Both the position numbers and the translations under genes were made by a program. From Devosia sp. RR2S18 (GTDB taxonomy: Bacteria; Pseudomonadota; Alphaproteobacteria; Rhizobiales; Devosiaceae): a DNA stretch of 64,000 nt. Below the pieces are notes generated by a model, which was given only the letters and a program-made list of their open reading frames with translations, did not search any database and was not told where the DNA came from. This document shows, one piece after another, positions 37,228-45,779 of the stretch. Position 1 is the stretch's first letter; every line of letters begins with the position of its first letter. The DNA lies in NCBI RefSeq assembly GCF_030177755.1, contig NZ_CP126539.1, positions 1,636,001-1,700,000 of the forward strand, given 5' to 3'.

Positions 37228-38063
37228 CAGGCTGCCTGACGCGCGGCAAGCGGATTGAAGAGCCCGCCGGGCGAGAGCGTGAAGACCTCGCAGCCCGTCT
37301 CGGTGATCCCGATTGAGTGCTCACATTGCGACGAGAGGGTGCGGTCGCGGGTAACGGCCGTCCAGCCATCGGAGAGAATCTTCACATGTGGCCGACCCAA
37401 ATTGATCATCGGCTCGATGGTGAAGATCATGCCCGGCTTGAGCGGAACGCCACCTCCGGCTGTGCCGAAATGCATGATGTTGGGCTCGTCGTGGAAGAGC
37501 TTGCCCAAGCCATGGCCGACGAAATCGCGCACGATGCTCATGCGTTCGGCTTCCGCCAGCGCCTGGATGGCAGCGCCGATGTCACCAGTGGTGTTGCCAG
37601 GCTTGGCCTGCGCAATGCCCGCTTCGAGCGAAGCATAGGTGACCTCGATCAGCCGCTCGGCTTTGCGGGAGATCTCCCCGATGGGGTACATGCGACTGGA
37701 ATCGCCGTGCCAGCCGTCCACCACCAGGGTGAGGTCGATATTGACGATGTCGCCTTCGCGCAATGGCCGCTCGTCGGGGATGCCGTGGCAGACCACGTGG
37801 TTGATCGAGGTGCAGACCGAATGGCGGTAGCCCTTGTAGAAAATGGTCGCCGGCACGGCGCCATGGTCGCGCGCGAACTCATAGGCGACGCGGTCAAGCG
37901 TGCTGGTAGGGACGCCCGGCTCGGCATATTCGGTGAGCACGTCGAGCGCGCGTGCGGTCAGGACTCCGGCCTTGCGCATGCCTTCGAAGCCTTCCGCGCC
38001 ATGCAGCGGAATGATGCCGGCGGTGCGGCGGGCTTTGGCAGGGGCATCGACATAAGTAATCAT
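37227..38063 (-). CDS. map: Methionine aminopeptidase, type I
   Basis: 278 aa. Removes the N-terminal methionine from nascent proteins. All five metal ligands are visible: the two aspartates in GDIVNIDLTLVVDGWHGDSS, the histidine in VGHGLGKLFHDEPNI, the glutamate in MIFTIEPMINLG and the glutamate in SQCEHSIGITETG. The ATG is preceded by GGAG; a TTG sits one codon upstream. radC follows with overlapping stop/start. Confidence 0.95.
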   Translation of the reverse strand: MITYVDAPAKARRTAGIIPLHGAEGFEGMRKAGVLTARALDVLTEYAEPGVPTSTLDRVAYEFARDHGAVPATIFYKGYRHSVCTSINHVVCHGIPDERPLREGDIVNIDLTLVVDGWHGDSSRMYPIGEISRKAERLIEVTYASLEAGIAQAKPGNTTGDIGAAIQALAEAERMSIVRDFVGHGLGKLFHDEPNIMHFGTAGGGVPLKPGMIFTIEPMINLGRPHVKILSDGWTAVTRDRTLSSQCEHSIGITETGCEVFTLSPGGLFNPLAARQAA

Positions 38064-38188
38064 CAAGGTCTCCAGGCGTCAGGCGAAATCTAGTCGCTGA
38101 CGCGGCCGAATGGAAGGGTCACACGCTCGCTTGACGGAGCAGCCGGGCAGGGGCATTGCTGGGGCACCAGTCCCCCAGGAAGTTCAGC

Positions 38189-38956
38189 ATGTCTTCTACC
38201 GACCGTGTTACCGCCGGCCTTCTCGTGATCGGTGACGAGATCCTTTCGGGGCGTACCAAGGACGTCAATATCGGCGCCACCGCCGACTTCTGCACCGATC
38301 TTGGGATCGACCTCATGGAAGTGCGGATCGTTGCCGATATCGAAGACGATATCATCGCCGCGGTGAATGCTCTGCGCCAGCGCTATACCTATGTGTTCAC
38401 CACGGGCGGCATTGGGCCGACGCATGACGACATCACCGCCGACGCAATTGCCAAAGCGTTCGGGGTGGCGCTGCCGATCAATCCCCAAGCCCGCGAGATG
38501 CTGGAATCGCGGTGGAAGCAGGCCGGGACGGAAGTAAACGAAGCGCGGCTGCGCATGGCGCGGATTCCGGACGGCGCCGACCTTATCGTCAATTCGGTCA
38601 GTGCCGCGCCCGGCTTTCGCATCGGCAATGTGCATGTGATGGCCGGTGTGCCGGTGATCATGCGGGCCATGCTGGAAGCGTTGGCGCCAACGCTCACGGG
38701 CGGCAAGAAGGTGCTGTCAGTCGCCATCAAGGCGTGGGTGGGCGAGGGGTCTGTCGGCAGCCAGCTGGGCGAAATTCAAGCGCAGTACCCCGACGTGAAG
38801 ATGGGCAGCTACCCGCAGATGGGCACCGGTCGGCCGACGACGGAACTGGTGTTGCGGTCGTCAGATCCGATGCGGCTGGAGGAGGCGGCGGAGAAGGTGC
38901 GCGAGATGGTCAATGCCGCGCACGAAAAAGCTGGTGTGGTTCCGCCGCAAGAATGA
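38189..38956 (+). CDS. CinA-type molybdopterin-binding domain protein
   Basis: 255 aa with only the N-terminal MoCF/MoaB-like domain of CinA: AGLLVIGDEILSGRTKDVNI and FTTGGIGPTHDDITADAIAK are the signatures. The C-terminal nicotinamide-nucleotide deamidase domain of full CinA is absent, as usual for alphaproteobacterial competence/damage-inducible protein A family members. Some of these hydrolyse ADP-ribose or bind nucleotides. The start ATG has AGGAAG upstream. It is divergent from map. Confidence 0.85.
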   Translation: MSSTDRVTAGLLVIGDEILSGRTKDVNIGATADFCTDLGIDLMEVRIVADIEDDIIAAVNALRQRYTYVFTTGGIGPTHDDITADAIAKAFGVALPINPQAREMLESRWKQAGTEVNEARLRMARIPDGADLIVNSVSAAPGFRIGNVHVMAGVPVIMRAMLEALAPTLTGGKKVLSVAIKAWVGEGSVGSQLGEIQAQYPDVKMGSYPQMGTGRPTTELVLRSSDPMRLEEAAEKVREMVNAAHEKAGVVPPQE

Positions 38957-39042
38957 TTGGCGTGCCGGCCTGCTTTTGCTAAGCAGGCGACCTTCAAGCA
39001 CTCGGACGCCGGAAACGGCGCTGGCCCAGGAGACAGTGACAG

Positions 39043-39540
39043 TTGAGCAACCCCAACCAGAAGTCCTTCCCGGTGACCTGGGACCAGTTTCATCGGGACA
39101 GCCGCGCCCTCGCCTGGCGGCTGGCCGGCAATGGCGGGTTCGATGCAGTGGTGGCGATTGCCCGCGGTGGGCTCGTGCCGGCAGCGATCGTGGCGCGCGA
39201 GCTTAATATCCGGACCGTGGAAACGGTGGCGGTCAAGAGCTATGACCATCAGAACCAGCAGGGCATCAAGGTGCTCAAAGAGATCAGCCAGCCGGTGCTG
39301 GACCTCGCCAAGAATGGCGGCAAGGTGCTGATCGTGGACGACCTAGTGGACACTGGCGCAACCGCGCGGGTCGTGCGCGAAATGCTGCCTGGTGCTCATT
39401 TTGCCACCGTCTATGCCAAGCCCAAAGGCCGCGAGATGGTCGACACGTTTATCACCGAGGTCAGCCAGGACACGTGGATTTTCTTCCCCTGGGATCTCGA
39501 CGTGGCCTATGTGGCGCCGATCTCCGGCGGCACCGATTAG
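39043..39540 (+). CDS. gpt: Xanthine phosphoribosyltransferase
   Basis: 165 aa. Salvages xanthine and guanine with PRPP. The PRPP loop is [18 protein letters not shown] (about residues 98-115), and [17 protein letters not shown] opens the protein as in other Gpt enzymes. The start appears to be TTG with AGGAGA 9 bp upstream; no ATG is in range. It is followed 24 bp later by tRNA-Leu. Purine salvage near de novo purine genes is common but probably incidental. Confidence 0.9.
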   Translation: MSNPNQKSFPVTWDQFHRDSRALAWRLAGNGGFDAVVAIARGGLVPAAIVARELNIRTVETVAVKSYDHQNQQGIKVLKEISQPVLDLAKNGGKVLIVDDLVDTGATARVVREMLPGAHFATVYAKPKGREMVDTFITEVSQDTWIFFPWDLDVAYVAPISGGTD

Positions 39541-39564
39541 GCGCTAAGGCGCGTCCAAGACTTC

Positions 39565-39650
39565 GCGGGCGTGGTGGAATGGTAGACACACCGGACTTAA
39601 AATCCGGAGGGGGTATCCCCGTGCGGGTTCAAGTCCCGCCGCCCGCACCA
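39565..39650 (+). tRNA. tRNA-Leu (TAA)
   Basis: 86 nt, class II tRNA. Acceptor stem GCGGGCG pairs with CGCCCGC, followed by A and an encoded CCA. The anticodon stem CCGGA/TCCGG encloses the loop CTTAAAA with anticodon TAA (39598-39600). A long variable arm (GGGGGTATCCCC) and the TTCAAGT of the T loop are present. Confidence 0.97.
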
Positions 39651-39667
39651 CCAACAAGGACGAACTG

Positions 39668-40042
39668 ATGATCGAGCGGATCGACGTAGGAATGGCTCCC
39701 TCCAGCGCACCGGTGAGCGATGCCGTGCGCGCCGGCAAGCAGGTGTGGCTTGTGGCCATTTCGGAAGATCCTGCCACGGGCGAGATCGTGGGCGGCGATA
39801 TTGGCGTGCAGGCGCGGCAGACGTTGGAAAACCTCAAGCGGGGAATCACCGCTGCGGGCGGCACCATGGCCAATATTGTGCAGGTGCAGATCTATCTGAC
39901 GGACAAGGCCGATGCTGCCGGCATGAACGCGGTGTATCGCGAGTATTTTTCGCCGCCCTATCCGGTGCGGGCGACTGTGCTGGCCGGAATGCTGGCTGAA
40001 GGTCTCAGAATCGAGATGCTGGCGCAGGCGGTGCTGGACTAA
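39668..40042 (+). CDS. RidA/YjgF family protein
   Basis: 124 aa. RidA proteins hydrolyse reactive enamine/imine intermediates from PLP enzymes. GGDIGVQARQTLENLKRGI and MANIVQVQIYLTD are the family core; the C-terminal arginine region is PPYPVRATVLAGMLAEGLRIE. Subgroup is uncertain. Its stop overlaps the ASCH gene start (TAATG), so translation is coupled. Confidence 0.85.
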   Translation: MIERIDVGMAPSSAPVSDAVRAGKQVWLVAISEDPATGEIVGGDIGVQARQTLENLKRGITAAGGTMANIVQVQIYLTDKADAAGMNAVYREYFSPPYPVRATVLAGMLAEGLRIEMLAQAVLD

Positions 40043-40326
40043 TGCTGCTCAAGCGCGATCTGCTCGAGGACATCAAAGCCGGCAGGGTCGATGTGATCTT
40101 CCGGCGTTGGAGCCGGCCGACGGTCAAAGCTGGCGGGACGCTCAAGACCAAGGTCGGGTTGCTGGCCATCAAGGCCATGGACGAGATGGACCCGGCGGAT
40201 GTAACCGAATCCGACGCCAAGCGGGCGGGCTTTGCGGACCTTGCGGCGTTCCGGCGTTGGCTCGACACCATGAAGCCGGGGCATTTGTTTCACCGGATCG
40301 AAGTCGGCTACGTCGGCGAAGCCTAG
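40042..40326 (+). CDS. ASCH domain-like protein
   Basis: 94 aa. LLEDIKAGRVDVIFRRWSRP followed by TVKAGGTLKTKVGLLAI resembles the ASCH fold (beta-barrel RNA-binding domain related to PUA). Some ASCH proteins are RNases or N4-acetylcytidine amidohydrolases; the catalytic residues of the latter cannot be confirmed here. The 3' end overlaps the convergent pseudouridine synthase gene by 4 bp. It follows ridA in one operon. Confidence 0.7.
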   Translation: MLLKRDLLEDIKAGRVDVIFRRWSRPTVKAGGTLKTKVGLLAIKAMDEMDPADVTESDAKRAGFADLAAFRRWLDTMKPGHLFHRIEVGYVGEA

Positions 40327-40994
40327 AATGGTGTCGGCGCGACGAAGGTGGTGAACTCGCCCGTGGTAGGGTGGGTAAAGCCCAGTTCGGCGGCGTGTAA
40401 TTGGAGGCGGTCGGCCGCGGCAAAGCTCCCCGGGTCGCCATAAAACGCATCGCCCAGAATCACATGGCCAATTTCTCTCATGTGAACTCTGAGTTGATGT
40501 GTGCGCCCCGTCAGCGGCAAAAGGCTGACGCGGGTGGCGTTGTCCTCGCGCTCCATCACCGTCCATTCAGTTTGCGAGGGCCGCCCGCGCTCGTAGTCGA
40601 CGCGCTGGCGCGGCTTGTTCTCCCAGTCGGTTGCGAGCGGCAGGTCGACAAGGCCGGAATCCGCTTCCATGCGGCCAGCGACGCGCGCGACATAGGATTT
40701 AGTGGTCTGGCGATGCTCGAATTGGCTGCCGATGCGGCCATGAGCGCGCTTGTTGAGCGCCAGCACCAATACGCCGGAAGTATCCTTATCGAGGCGATGC
40801 ACGATGCCGGCGGTGGGCCAGGTCTGACGGGCGCGATGTTCAACGCAATCCCAGAGTGAAGGGTCCTTGCCGGGCACGGTCAGAAGTCCGCTTTGCTTGT
40901 CGAGGACAAGGATGTCGTCATCGACATGGAGCACGTTGAGATAGGGCTCCATGGGCGGGAAATAGTTCAGCAGGGTGGGCATTGGGCCAGTCAT
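40323..40994 (-). CDS. RluA family pseudouridine synthase
   Basis: 223 aa. The catalytic aspartate lies in AGIVHRLDKDTSGVLVLAL (about residue 70), the RluA family motif. SLLPLTGRTHQLRVHMREIG is the second conserved block. There is no S4 domain, so it is RluA-like (23S rRNA 746/tRNA 32 in E. coli) by size, but the site modified here is unknown. The N-terminus has two methionines, MTGPMPTLLN, within reach; the first was kept. Confidence 0.88.
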   Translation of the reverse strand: MTGPMPTLLNYFPPMEPYLNVLHVDDDILVLDKQSGLLTVPGKDPSLWDCVEHRARQTWPTAGIVHRLDKDTSGVLVLALNKRAHGRIGSQFEHRQTTKSYVARVAGRMEADSGLVDLPLATDWENKPRQRVDYERGRPSQTEWTVMEREDNATRVSLLPLTGRTHQLRVHMREIGHVILGDAFYGDPGSFAAADRLQLHAAELGFTHPTTGEFTTFVAPTPF

Positions 40995-41113
40995 GGCGCG
41001 GCTTTAGCAGAGCCGACATGGTTTGACCAACCGGATCACGACGCTGTTTCGTGATGCAACGTTCAAAGGTCGGCACCGTTGAGCAGGCAGACCGAAAAGC
41101 GAAGGAGATTCCG

Positions 41114-41296
41114 ATGCATAAGGACGAAGCCAAAGGTGCCGGCAAGCAGGCCATGGGCAACATCAAGGATGCTGTCGGCGACGCAACCGGCAATGACCGG
41201 ATGAAGGCTGAAGGCAAGGCCGACAAGGCCGAAGGCAAGGTGCAGCAGAAGGCCGGTGAGCTCAAAGACGATGCCCGCGATGCGCTGAAGCACTAA
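41114..41296 (+). CDS. CsbD family stress protein
   Basis: 60 aa, very hydrophilic and lysine/alanine/aspartate-rich (DEAKGAGKQAMGNIKDAVGD; DKAEGKVQQKAGELKDDA). Matches the CsbD family, induced in general stress in many bacteria but with no proven mechanism. GAAGGAGA precedes the ATG with good spacing. A strong terminator follows, so the gene is monocistronic. Confidence 0.88.
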   Translation: MHKDEAKGAGKQAMGNIKDAVGDATGNDRMKAEGKADKAEGKVQQKAGELKDDARDALKH

Positions 41297-41317
41297 ACCG
41301 ACTCAGTTGATCAATAG

Positions 41318-41348
41318 AAGGGCTGCCCTGCGGGGCGGCCCTTTTTTT
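41318..41348 (+). terminator. Intrinsic terminator after csbD-like gene
   Basis: AAGGGCTGCCC-TGCG-GGGCGGCCCTT with one T-G wobble, followed by six further T. Confidence 0.9.
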
Positions 41349-41395
41349 GTGTCTTGGCCGTTGTCCTCCGCGAGGGGGCAGCTACCATCGGGGCG

Positions 41396-41932
41396 ATGCA
41401 AACCCAGATCTTCGAAACGGCACTCGGACTTTTTGGCATCGGCTGGACCGACAGCGGTATTGCGCGCGTGCACTTGCCGGGCTTGGAGCACTGGGAGCTG
41501 GCGCAGCGCTTGGCGGCGGGTGGGGCGGTGCCGAGCCTGCCTACGCGCGAGGTCGAAGCGATAATGGAGAGGATTGAAGCGTATGCTGAAGGCCAAAAGG
41601 TCGACTTCAGCGATGTGGCGCTTGATCTGACCGGTGCGCCGGACTTTCACCGCCGAGCCTACGCATGTCTGACGCAAATCGGCTGGGGCGAGGCGACGAC
41701 TTACGGTGTGGTAGCGCGGCAGTTGGGAAACGTGAACCTTTCGCGTGCCGTAGGGCAGGCGATGGGCACTAACCCGATCCCGCTCTTAATCCCCTGTCAT
41801 CGCGTGCTGGCGAGCAATGGACAGGCCGGCGGTTTTTCTGCGCCCGGTGGTGCTGAAACGAAGCAGCGTATGCTGGCGTTGAAAGGGTCTGGTCCAGGGG
41901 CGCCGAATGGCCAACTGACCTTCGGTTTTTGA
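41396..41932 (+). CDS. ogt: Methylated-DNA--protein-cysteine methyltransferase
   Basis: 178 aa. Transfers alkyl groups from O6-alkylguanine to its own cysteine in the PCHRV motif (PLLIPCHRVLASNGQAGGFS, about residue 130). GWGEATTYGVVARQLG is the DNA-binding helix-turn-helix. The first 80 residues form the usual N-terminal Ogt domain. There is no strong ribosome site before the ATG. It lies 48 bp after the csbD terminator and is followed by the CHAD gene 9 bp later. Confidence 0.9.
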   Translation: MQTQIFETALGLFGIGWTDSGIARVHLPGLEHWELAQRLAAGGAVPSLPTREVEAIMERIEAYAEGQKVDFSDVALDLTGAPDFHRRAYACLTQIGWGEATTYGVVARQLGNVNLSRAVGQAMGTNPIPLLIPCHRVLASNGQAGGFSAPGGAETKQRMLALKGSGPGAPNGQLTFGF

Positions 41933-41941
41933 GGAGCGGGA

Positions 41942-42847
41942 ATGGCTTACGCGTTCAGGCAGCAGAGCGACATCGAGAAACAGGTACGGGGGATTGCGCT
42001 CGAGCAGATCAACAAGGCGCTGGATGAAAGTCGAGGCCGGGGCGATCCGGATGAGGTAATCCATGGCCTGCGCAAGCGGTGCAAGCGGCTGCGGGGGCTG
42101 GTGCGGCTGATCAAGCCGGCGTTCAAGGGCTATAAGGATGAGAACCGCGCCTTTCGCGAGGCCGCCAATGGGCTCTCGGGTGCGCGCGATGCAGCGGTTA
42201 TGCTGGAGACCTTTGAGGCGCTGGTGGAGTTCGATACTAACTCTGGCGAGGAGCGCAAGATCGCAACGGCGCTGGAGGATGCGGTGCGGCTCCTTTTGAG
42301 CGAGCGTAGCAAGGACGCTCAGGAGGATCGCGACCAGGGTGAGATGCTGGAGCAGTTCCAAGGGCTAATGGAAGCCGCCGAGAAGCGCGCGAAGGACTGG
42401 TCATTGCGTGGCCGCGGGTTCGACCTCATCGGCGAGGGACTGGAGGAGACCTATCGCAGCTTCCGCAAGCAGATGCAGCTTGCAGCCGAGGAACAGACCT
42501 CTGACGCTTTCCACGAATGGCGGAAGGACGCCAAATATCACTGGCACCATGTCAGCTTGTTCGAGAAATGTGCGCCTGACGTGCTGGGCGCCCGCAAGGA
42601 GCAGCTCAACCAATTGGGTGGGTATCTCGGCGACCACCATGATCTAGCGGTACTAGAGGATAGTCTGGTGAGCGATCCGGGACCGATTGCCGCTGAAGAG
42701 ATCAAGACCTTGCGCAAGATTGTCGAGGACCGCCAGGATGTACTGGCTCAGCGCGCGTTGGCCTTAGGGGCACAACTAGCGATCGACAAGCCGGCGGCGC
42801 TTGCCGAGCGCTTTGAACAATTCTGGCTGCTGCTGGACAAGGATTGA
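41942..42847 (+). CDS. CHAD domain protein
   Basis: 301 aa. CHAD domains bind inorganic polyphosphate. The conserved histidines/arginines are in DEVIHGLRKRCKRLRGLVR (about residue 40-55) and SDAFHEWRKDAKYHWHHV (about residue 190-205). The two bundles are duplicated helical repeats. The start has GGAGCGGG upstream. It is followed 3 bp later by the CYTH gene, giving a split form of the CYTH-CHAD fusion seen in other bacteria. Confidence 0.9.
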   Translation: MAYAFRQQSDIEKQVRGIALEQINKALDESRGRGDPDEVIHGLRKRCKRLRGLVRLIKPAFKGYKDENRAFREAANGLSGARDAAVMLETFEALVEFDTNSGEERKIATALEDAVRLLLSERSKDAQEDRDQGEMLEQFQGLMEAAEKRAKDWSLRGRGFDLIGEGLEETYRSFRKQMQLAAEEQTSDAFHEWRKDAKYHWHHVSLFEKCAPDVLGARKEQLNQLGGYLGDHHDLAVLEDSLVSDPGPIAAEEIKTLRKIVEDRQDVLAQRALALGAQLAIDKPAALAERFEQFWLLLDKD

Positions 42848-42850
42848 CCC

Positions 42851-43321
42851 ATGGGTCGTGAAATCGAACGCAAATTCCTCGTTTCCGATGACAGCTGGAG
42901 GGAAGGGGTGACCGAGAGCGCAATGCTGCGGCAGGGCTATCTCTCGTCCAACGCTAAAGCGACGGTTCGCGTGCGCACTTTTGACGATGGCCGGGCGGTG
43001 GTTACGTTCAAGGGCGCCAGCTCGGGTATGTCGCGAGCCGAGTTCGAGTATGAAATTCCCGTCGAGGATGCACGCGAACTGATGGAGATCGCACAGCCGC
43101 ACGTCATCGAGAAGCGCCGCCATCATGTGCATCATGGTGGGCTCCTTTGGGAAGTCGACGTTTTCGAAGGCAAGCTGGCGGGGCTGATTATGGCCGAAGT
43201 GGAACTCGACAGCGAGGAACAGGCGGTTGCGCTGCCAGATTGGGCAGGCAAGGAAGTGACCGAAGACGATCGATATTTCAACGCCAGCCTCTCCCGCGCC
43301 GAGGGGCCGCCGCAGGACTGA
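42851..43321 (+). CDS. CYTH domain protein (triphosphate tunnel metalloenzyme)
   Basis: 156 aa. The signature ExExK is GREIERKFLVSDDSW; basic residues for triphosphate binding line the strands (ATVRVRTFDDGRAVVTFK) and acidic metal ligands lie in IMAEVELDSEEQAV. Family activities are inorganic triphosphatase, thiamine triphosphatase or class IV adenylyl cyclase. Next to CHAD, inorganic triphosphatase is most likely (inference). The pair follows ogt in one transcription unit. Confidence 0.88.
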   Translation: MGREIERKFLVSDDSWREGVTESAMLRQGYLSSNAKATVRVRTFDDGRAVVTFKGASSGMSRAEFEYEIPVEDARELMEIAQPHVIEKRRHHVHHGGLLWEVDVFEGKLAGLIMAEVELDSEEQAVALPDWAGKEVTEDDRYFNASLSRAEGPPQD

Positions 43322-43366
43322 TCAATCAAAGCGATGGGGTGACAGGCAGGCGGCGCGGGTCTATTG

Positions 43367-43381
43367 AAAAGTCATACTTTT
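43367..43381. promoter_or_regulatory. Candidate operator AAAAGTCATACTTTT
   Basis: Perfect 6-bp inverted repeat with a CAT spacer, 14 bp before the DMT transporter start. Differs by one base from the site at 1234-1248. Its position would block or overlap the ribosome site or promoter of the gene. Confidence 0.4.
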
Positions 43382-43395
43382 GAGTAGACATTTTC

Positions 43396-44304
43396 ATGAC
43401 CAAACCCAATCCCGTGCTTGCCCTTTGGCTGGCGACGTTCGCGCTGATCGTCATGGCGGCCATGTCAGCTTCCATTCACGAGGTGGCCAAGGTCGCTCCG
43501 GTGGGACAATTGGTGTTCTGGCGGAGCGCCGTGGCATTGGTGCCGATCGTGCTCTACATGGCGGTGCGGCGCCAATTGGGGCCGTCGCTACGCACGCGCT
43601 ATCCGCATAAGCACCTGGTTCGCGGCCTTCTAGGCTGCGCGGTGATGTTCTTTTCGTTCATCTCGCTGGCCTATCTTTCGGTCGGCGTGGCTACCGCCCT
43701 AAGCTATTTGACGCCGATCTTCTCGATCGTCGCGGCGATGGTGTTTCTGCGGGAGCGACCGCGCAACGTCATCTTCCTTGGTGTGGTGCTGGGCTTTGGC
43801 GGGATTTTGCTGATGCTCTACCCCTCCCTTGTCGGGGCGGAAATGCGCGAGGGCGCGCTGATCGGCGTCGGTGCCGGGATTGCCATGGCGGCGACCAACG
43901 CCTTGTCTCGGGTGCAGGTGAAAGACCTGACGCGCACCGATCCGCCTTCCAGCATCGCGCTTTCCTTTGCGGCAATCTGTTCAGTGGTGGGGTTGGCGAC
44001 GGTCTATCTCGGCTGGGCGGAACTGGACGGTTTTGCCTTCGCGCTGCTTGTTGGTGCAGGGCTGCTTGGTGGCGTCGGTCACATCCTGATGATGGAAGCG
44101 GTGGCGCGGGCGCCGGTCTCCCTGCTTGCCGCCTATGAGTATTCGGGCATTCTCTGGGCGTTCATGTTCGACGTGGCACTGCTCGGCGTCGTGCTCAATG
44201 GCTGGGCCGTGACCGGAGCGCTCGTGGTGGTCGGCGCCGCAGCGCTGGTTGCTTACGGCCAGGGGAAGCTGCCCATAAAGCCGGAAGCTACTGCCAGCGC
44301 TTGA
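43396..44304 (+). CDS. DMT superfamily (EamA) transporter, second copy
   Basis: 302 aa with ten hydrophobic helices in two EamA repeats. ATALSYLTPIFSIVAAMVFL and RERPRNVIFLGVVLGFGGIL end the first half, and ARAPVSLLAAYEYSGILWAF is in the second. It may export an amino acid or metabolite. The ATG has no strong ribosome site. A palindromic site lies immediately upstream. It is convergent with gntK, overlapping by 17 bp. Confidence 0.85.
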   Translation: MTKPNPVLALWLATFALIVMAAMSASIHEVAKVAPVGQLVFWRSAVALVPIVLYMAVRRQLGPSLRTRYPHKHLVRGLLGCAVMFFSFISLAYLSVGVATALSYLTPIFSIVAAMVFLRERPRNVIFLGVVLGFGGILLMLYPSLVGAEMREGALIGVGAGIAMAATNALSRVQVKDLTRTDPPSSIALSFAAICSVVGLATVYLGWAELDGFAFALLVGAGLLGGVGHILMMEAVARAPVSLLAAYEYSGILWAFMFDVALLGVVLNGWAVTGALVVVGAAALVAYGQGKLPIKPEATASA

Positions 44305-44848
44305 ACGTCTTGAGGTGATCGAGCTCCTTGACCACGGTGGTGGTGATCTTGTCGACGCTGTCCGTTACCGGCACGACCAGAACGTTCTCGGTGGCGGGAT
44401 CGGGCTCCTCAAGTGTGCCAAACTGTGAATCGAGCAGGCTCGCGGGCATATATTGATGCTGCCGGCGGGCAATGCGCTCGCCGATGACCTCGCGGCTGCC
44501 CTGGAGGTAGACGAAGAGGATGGGTTCACCGGCTTTCTCTATTAGATAATCGCGATAGGCCCGACGCAGCGCCGAACACGCACCGACCACAGCATCCTTC
44601 TTGTCAGCGGCTTCGTGAAGAGCAATCGCGAGCGTTTCGAGCCACGGCCAACGATCCTCATCGACCAGCGGAATGCCGGCGCGCATTTTCTCGACATTAG
44701 CTTCGGGGTGATAGCCGTCGCCATCGAGGAAGGGCACATGGAGGCGCCGCGCAATGGCTTGTCCGGCGGTGGACTTGCCCGATGAGCTGACGCCCATGGC
44801 GATGATGATGCGAGCCTTAGACAGTGGCTGTGAAGGCGCCGTCGACAT
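44288..44848 (-). CDS. gntK: Gluconokinase
   Basis: 186 aa. Phosphorylates gluconate to 6-phosphogluconate. The P-loop is MGVSSSGKSTAGQAIARRL, followed by the family motif FLDGDGYHPEANVEKMRAG and the LID region ERIARRQHQYMPASLLDSQ. Start chosen at MSTAPSQPLS; a methionine 5 codons upstream is also possible. Either start lies inside the 3' end of the SDR gene (32-47 bp overlap), so the two are coupled. Forms a gluconate island with the SDR and divergent gnd. Confidence 0.9.
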   Translation of the reverse strand: MSTAPSQPLSKARIIIAMGVSSSGKSTAGQAIARRLHVPFLDGDGYHPEANVEKMRAGIPLVDEDRWPWLETLAIALHEAADKKDAVVGACSALRRAYRDYLIEKAGEPILFVYLQGSREVIGERIARRQHQYMPASLLDSQFGTLEEPDPATENVLVVPVTDSVDKITTTVVKELDHLKTFKRWQ

Positions 44849-45581
44849 AGAGGATGTGTCCATTCACGAAACTGGCGGCGGGGGAGGCGAGGAAGACGGC
44901 AGCGCCGCCCAGCTCCTCGAGTTCGCCCCAGCGGCCCATGGGAGTACGCTGCTCGACCCAGCTATTGAACTGCGGGTCGGCCATAAGGGTCTTGTTGAGA
45001 TCGGTCTTGAAATAGCCAGGCGCGATGGCGTTGATGTTGAGCCCGTGGCGAGCCCAATCGGCAGCCATGCCACGAGTGAGATTGGCAACCGCGGCCTTGG
45101 CGGCGCCATAGGGTGCGGCAGTGGGACGGGCCACTTGAGTAAGGACCGAGCAAATATTGATGATACGGCCGTTGCCGCGTGCAATCATGCTTTTCGCGAC
45201 CGCCTTGCTGACGGCAAAGGTGGCGGTGACGTGGGTGGCCAGCATCAGCTCGAACTTGTCGACAGCGTAATCCTGGAGCGGACCCCGGATCTGCATGCCG
45301 GCATTATTGACGAGGATGTCGATAGGGCCGATCTTGGCCTCGCAATGATCCACTGCCTCATTGACGCTGTCCTCGCTGGTGACGTCGAAGGCCAAGGCCT
45401 TCACCGACATGCCAGCGCGGGACAGGTCATCGGCTGCAGCCCCGAGGGCCACGTTGTCGCGCCCATTGAGTACGAGGCTGGCACCGGCCTCGCCGAGCGC
45501 CTTCGCCAGGGCAAAGCCAAGGCCCCGGCTAGAGCCGGTCACCAGGGCGCGCTTGCCGGTGAGATCAAAGGGCGAAGGCAT
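44817..45581 (-). CDS. SDR oxidoreductase, gluconate 5-dehydrogenase-like
   Basis: 254 aa short-chain dehydrogenase. TGSSRGLGFALAKALGEAG is the NAD(P) TGxxxGxG motif, NNAGMQIRGP the NNAG motif, ICSVLTQVARPTAAPYGAAK the catalytic Ser-Tyr-Lys. The overall sequence and its link to gluconokinase suggest gluconate 5-dehydrogenase (5-ketogluconate reductase). Other ketose reductases remain possible. It heads the gntK operon and is divergent from gnd across 198 bp. Confidence 0.85.
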   Translation of the reverse strand: MPSPFDLTGKRALVTGSSRGLGFALAKALGEAGASLVLNGRDNVALGAAADDLSRAGMSVKALAFDVTSEDSVNEAVDHCEAKIGPIDILVNNAGMQIRGPLQDYAVDKFELMLATHVTATFAVSKAVAKSMIARGNGRIINICSVLTQVARPTAAPYGAAKAAVANLTRGMAADWARHGLNINAIAPGYFKTDLNKTLMADPQFNSWVEQRTPMGRWGELEELGGAAVFLASPAASFVNGHILYVDGAFTATV

Positions 45582-45779
45582 CGGTTAGGTCTCCAAATTG
45601 GCGCGGACCGTAGGTGCCTGCCGCTAGCCTGGCAAGACATTCTACCATACAAGACGCCAGAAACGCGGAATTATTCCCCAGTTGCGGCTTCCGTCGGAAG
45701 CCGGTTTATGATCAGGATCGCCGCCGTGCGGTATGCACCGCGCGCATGGCAAAGACGAAGACTTCGGAAGGACGTTTGC

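Noticed and set aside
44754..45779. Long N-terminal extension of gnd on the plus strand
   Set aside because: The extra 340 codons are antisense to the SDR and gntK genes; the true ATG with GGAAGGA is at 45780.
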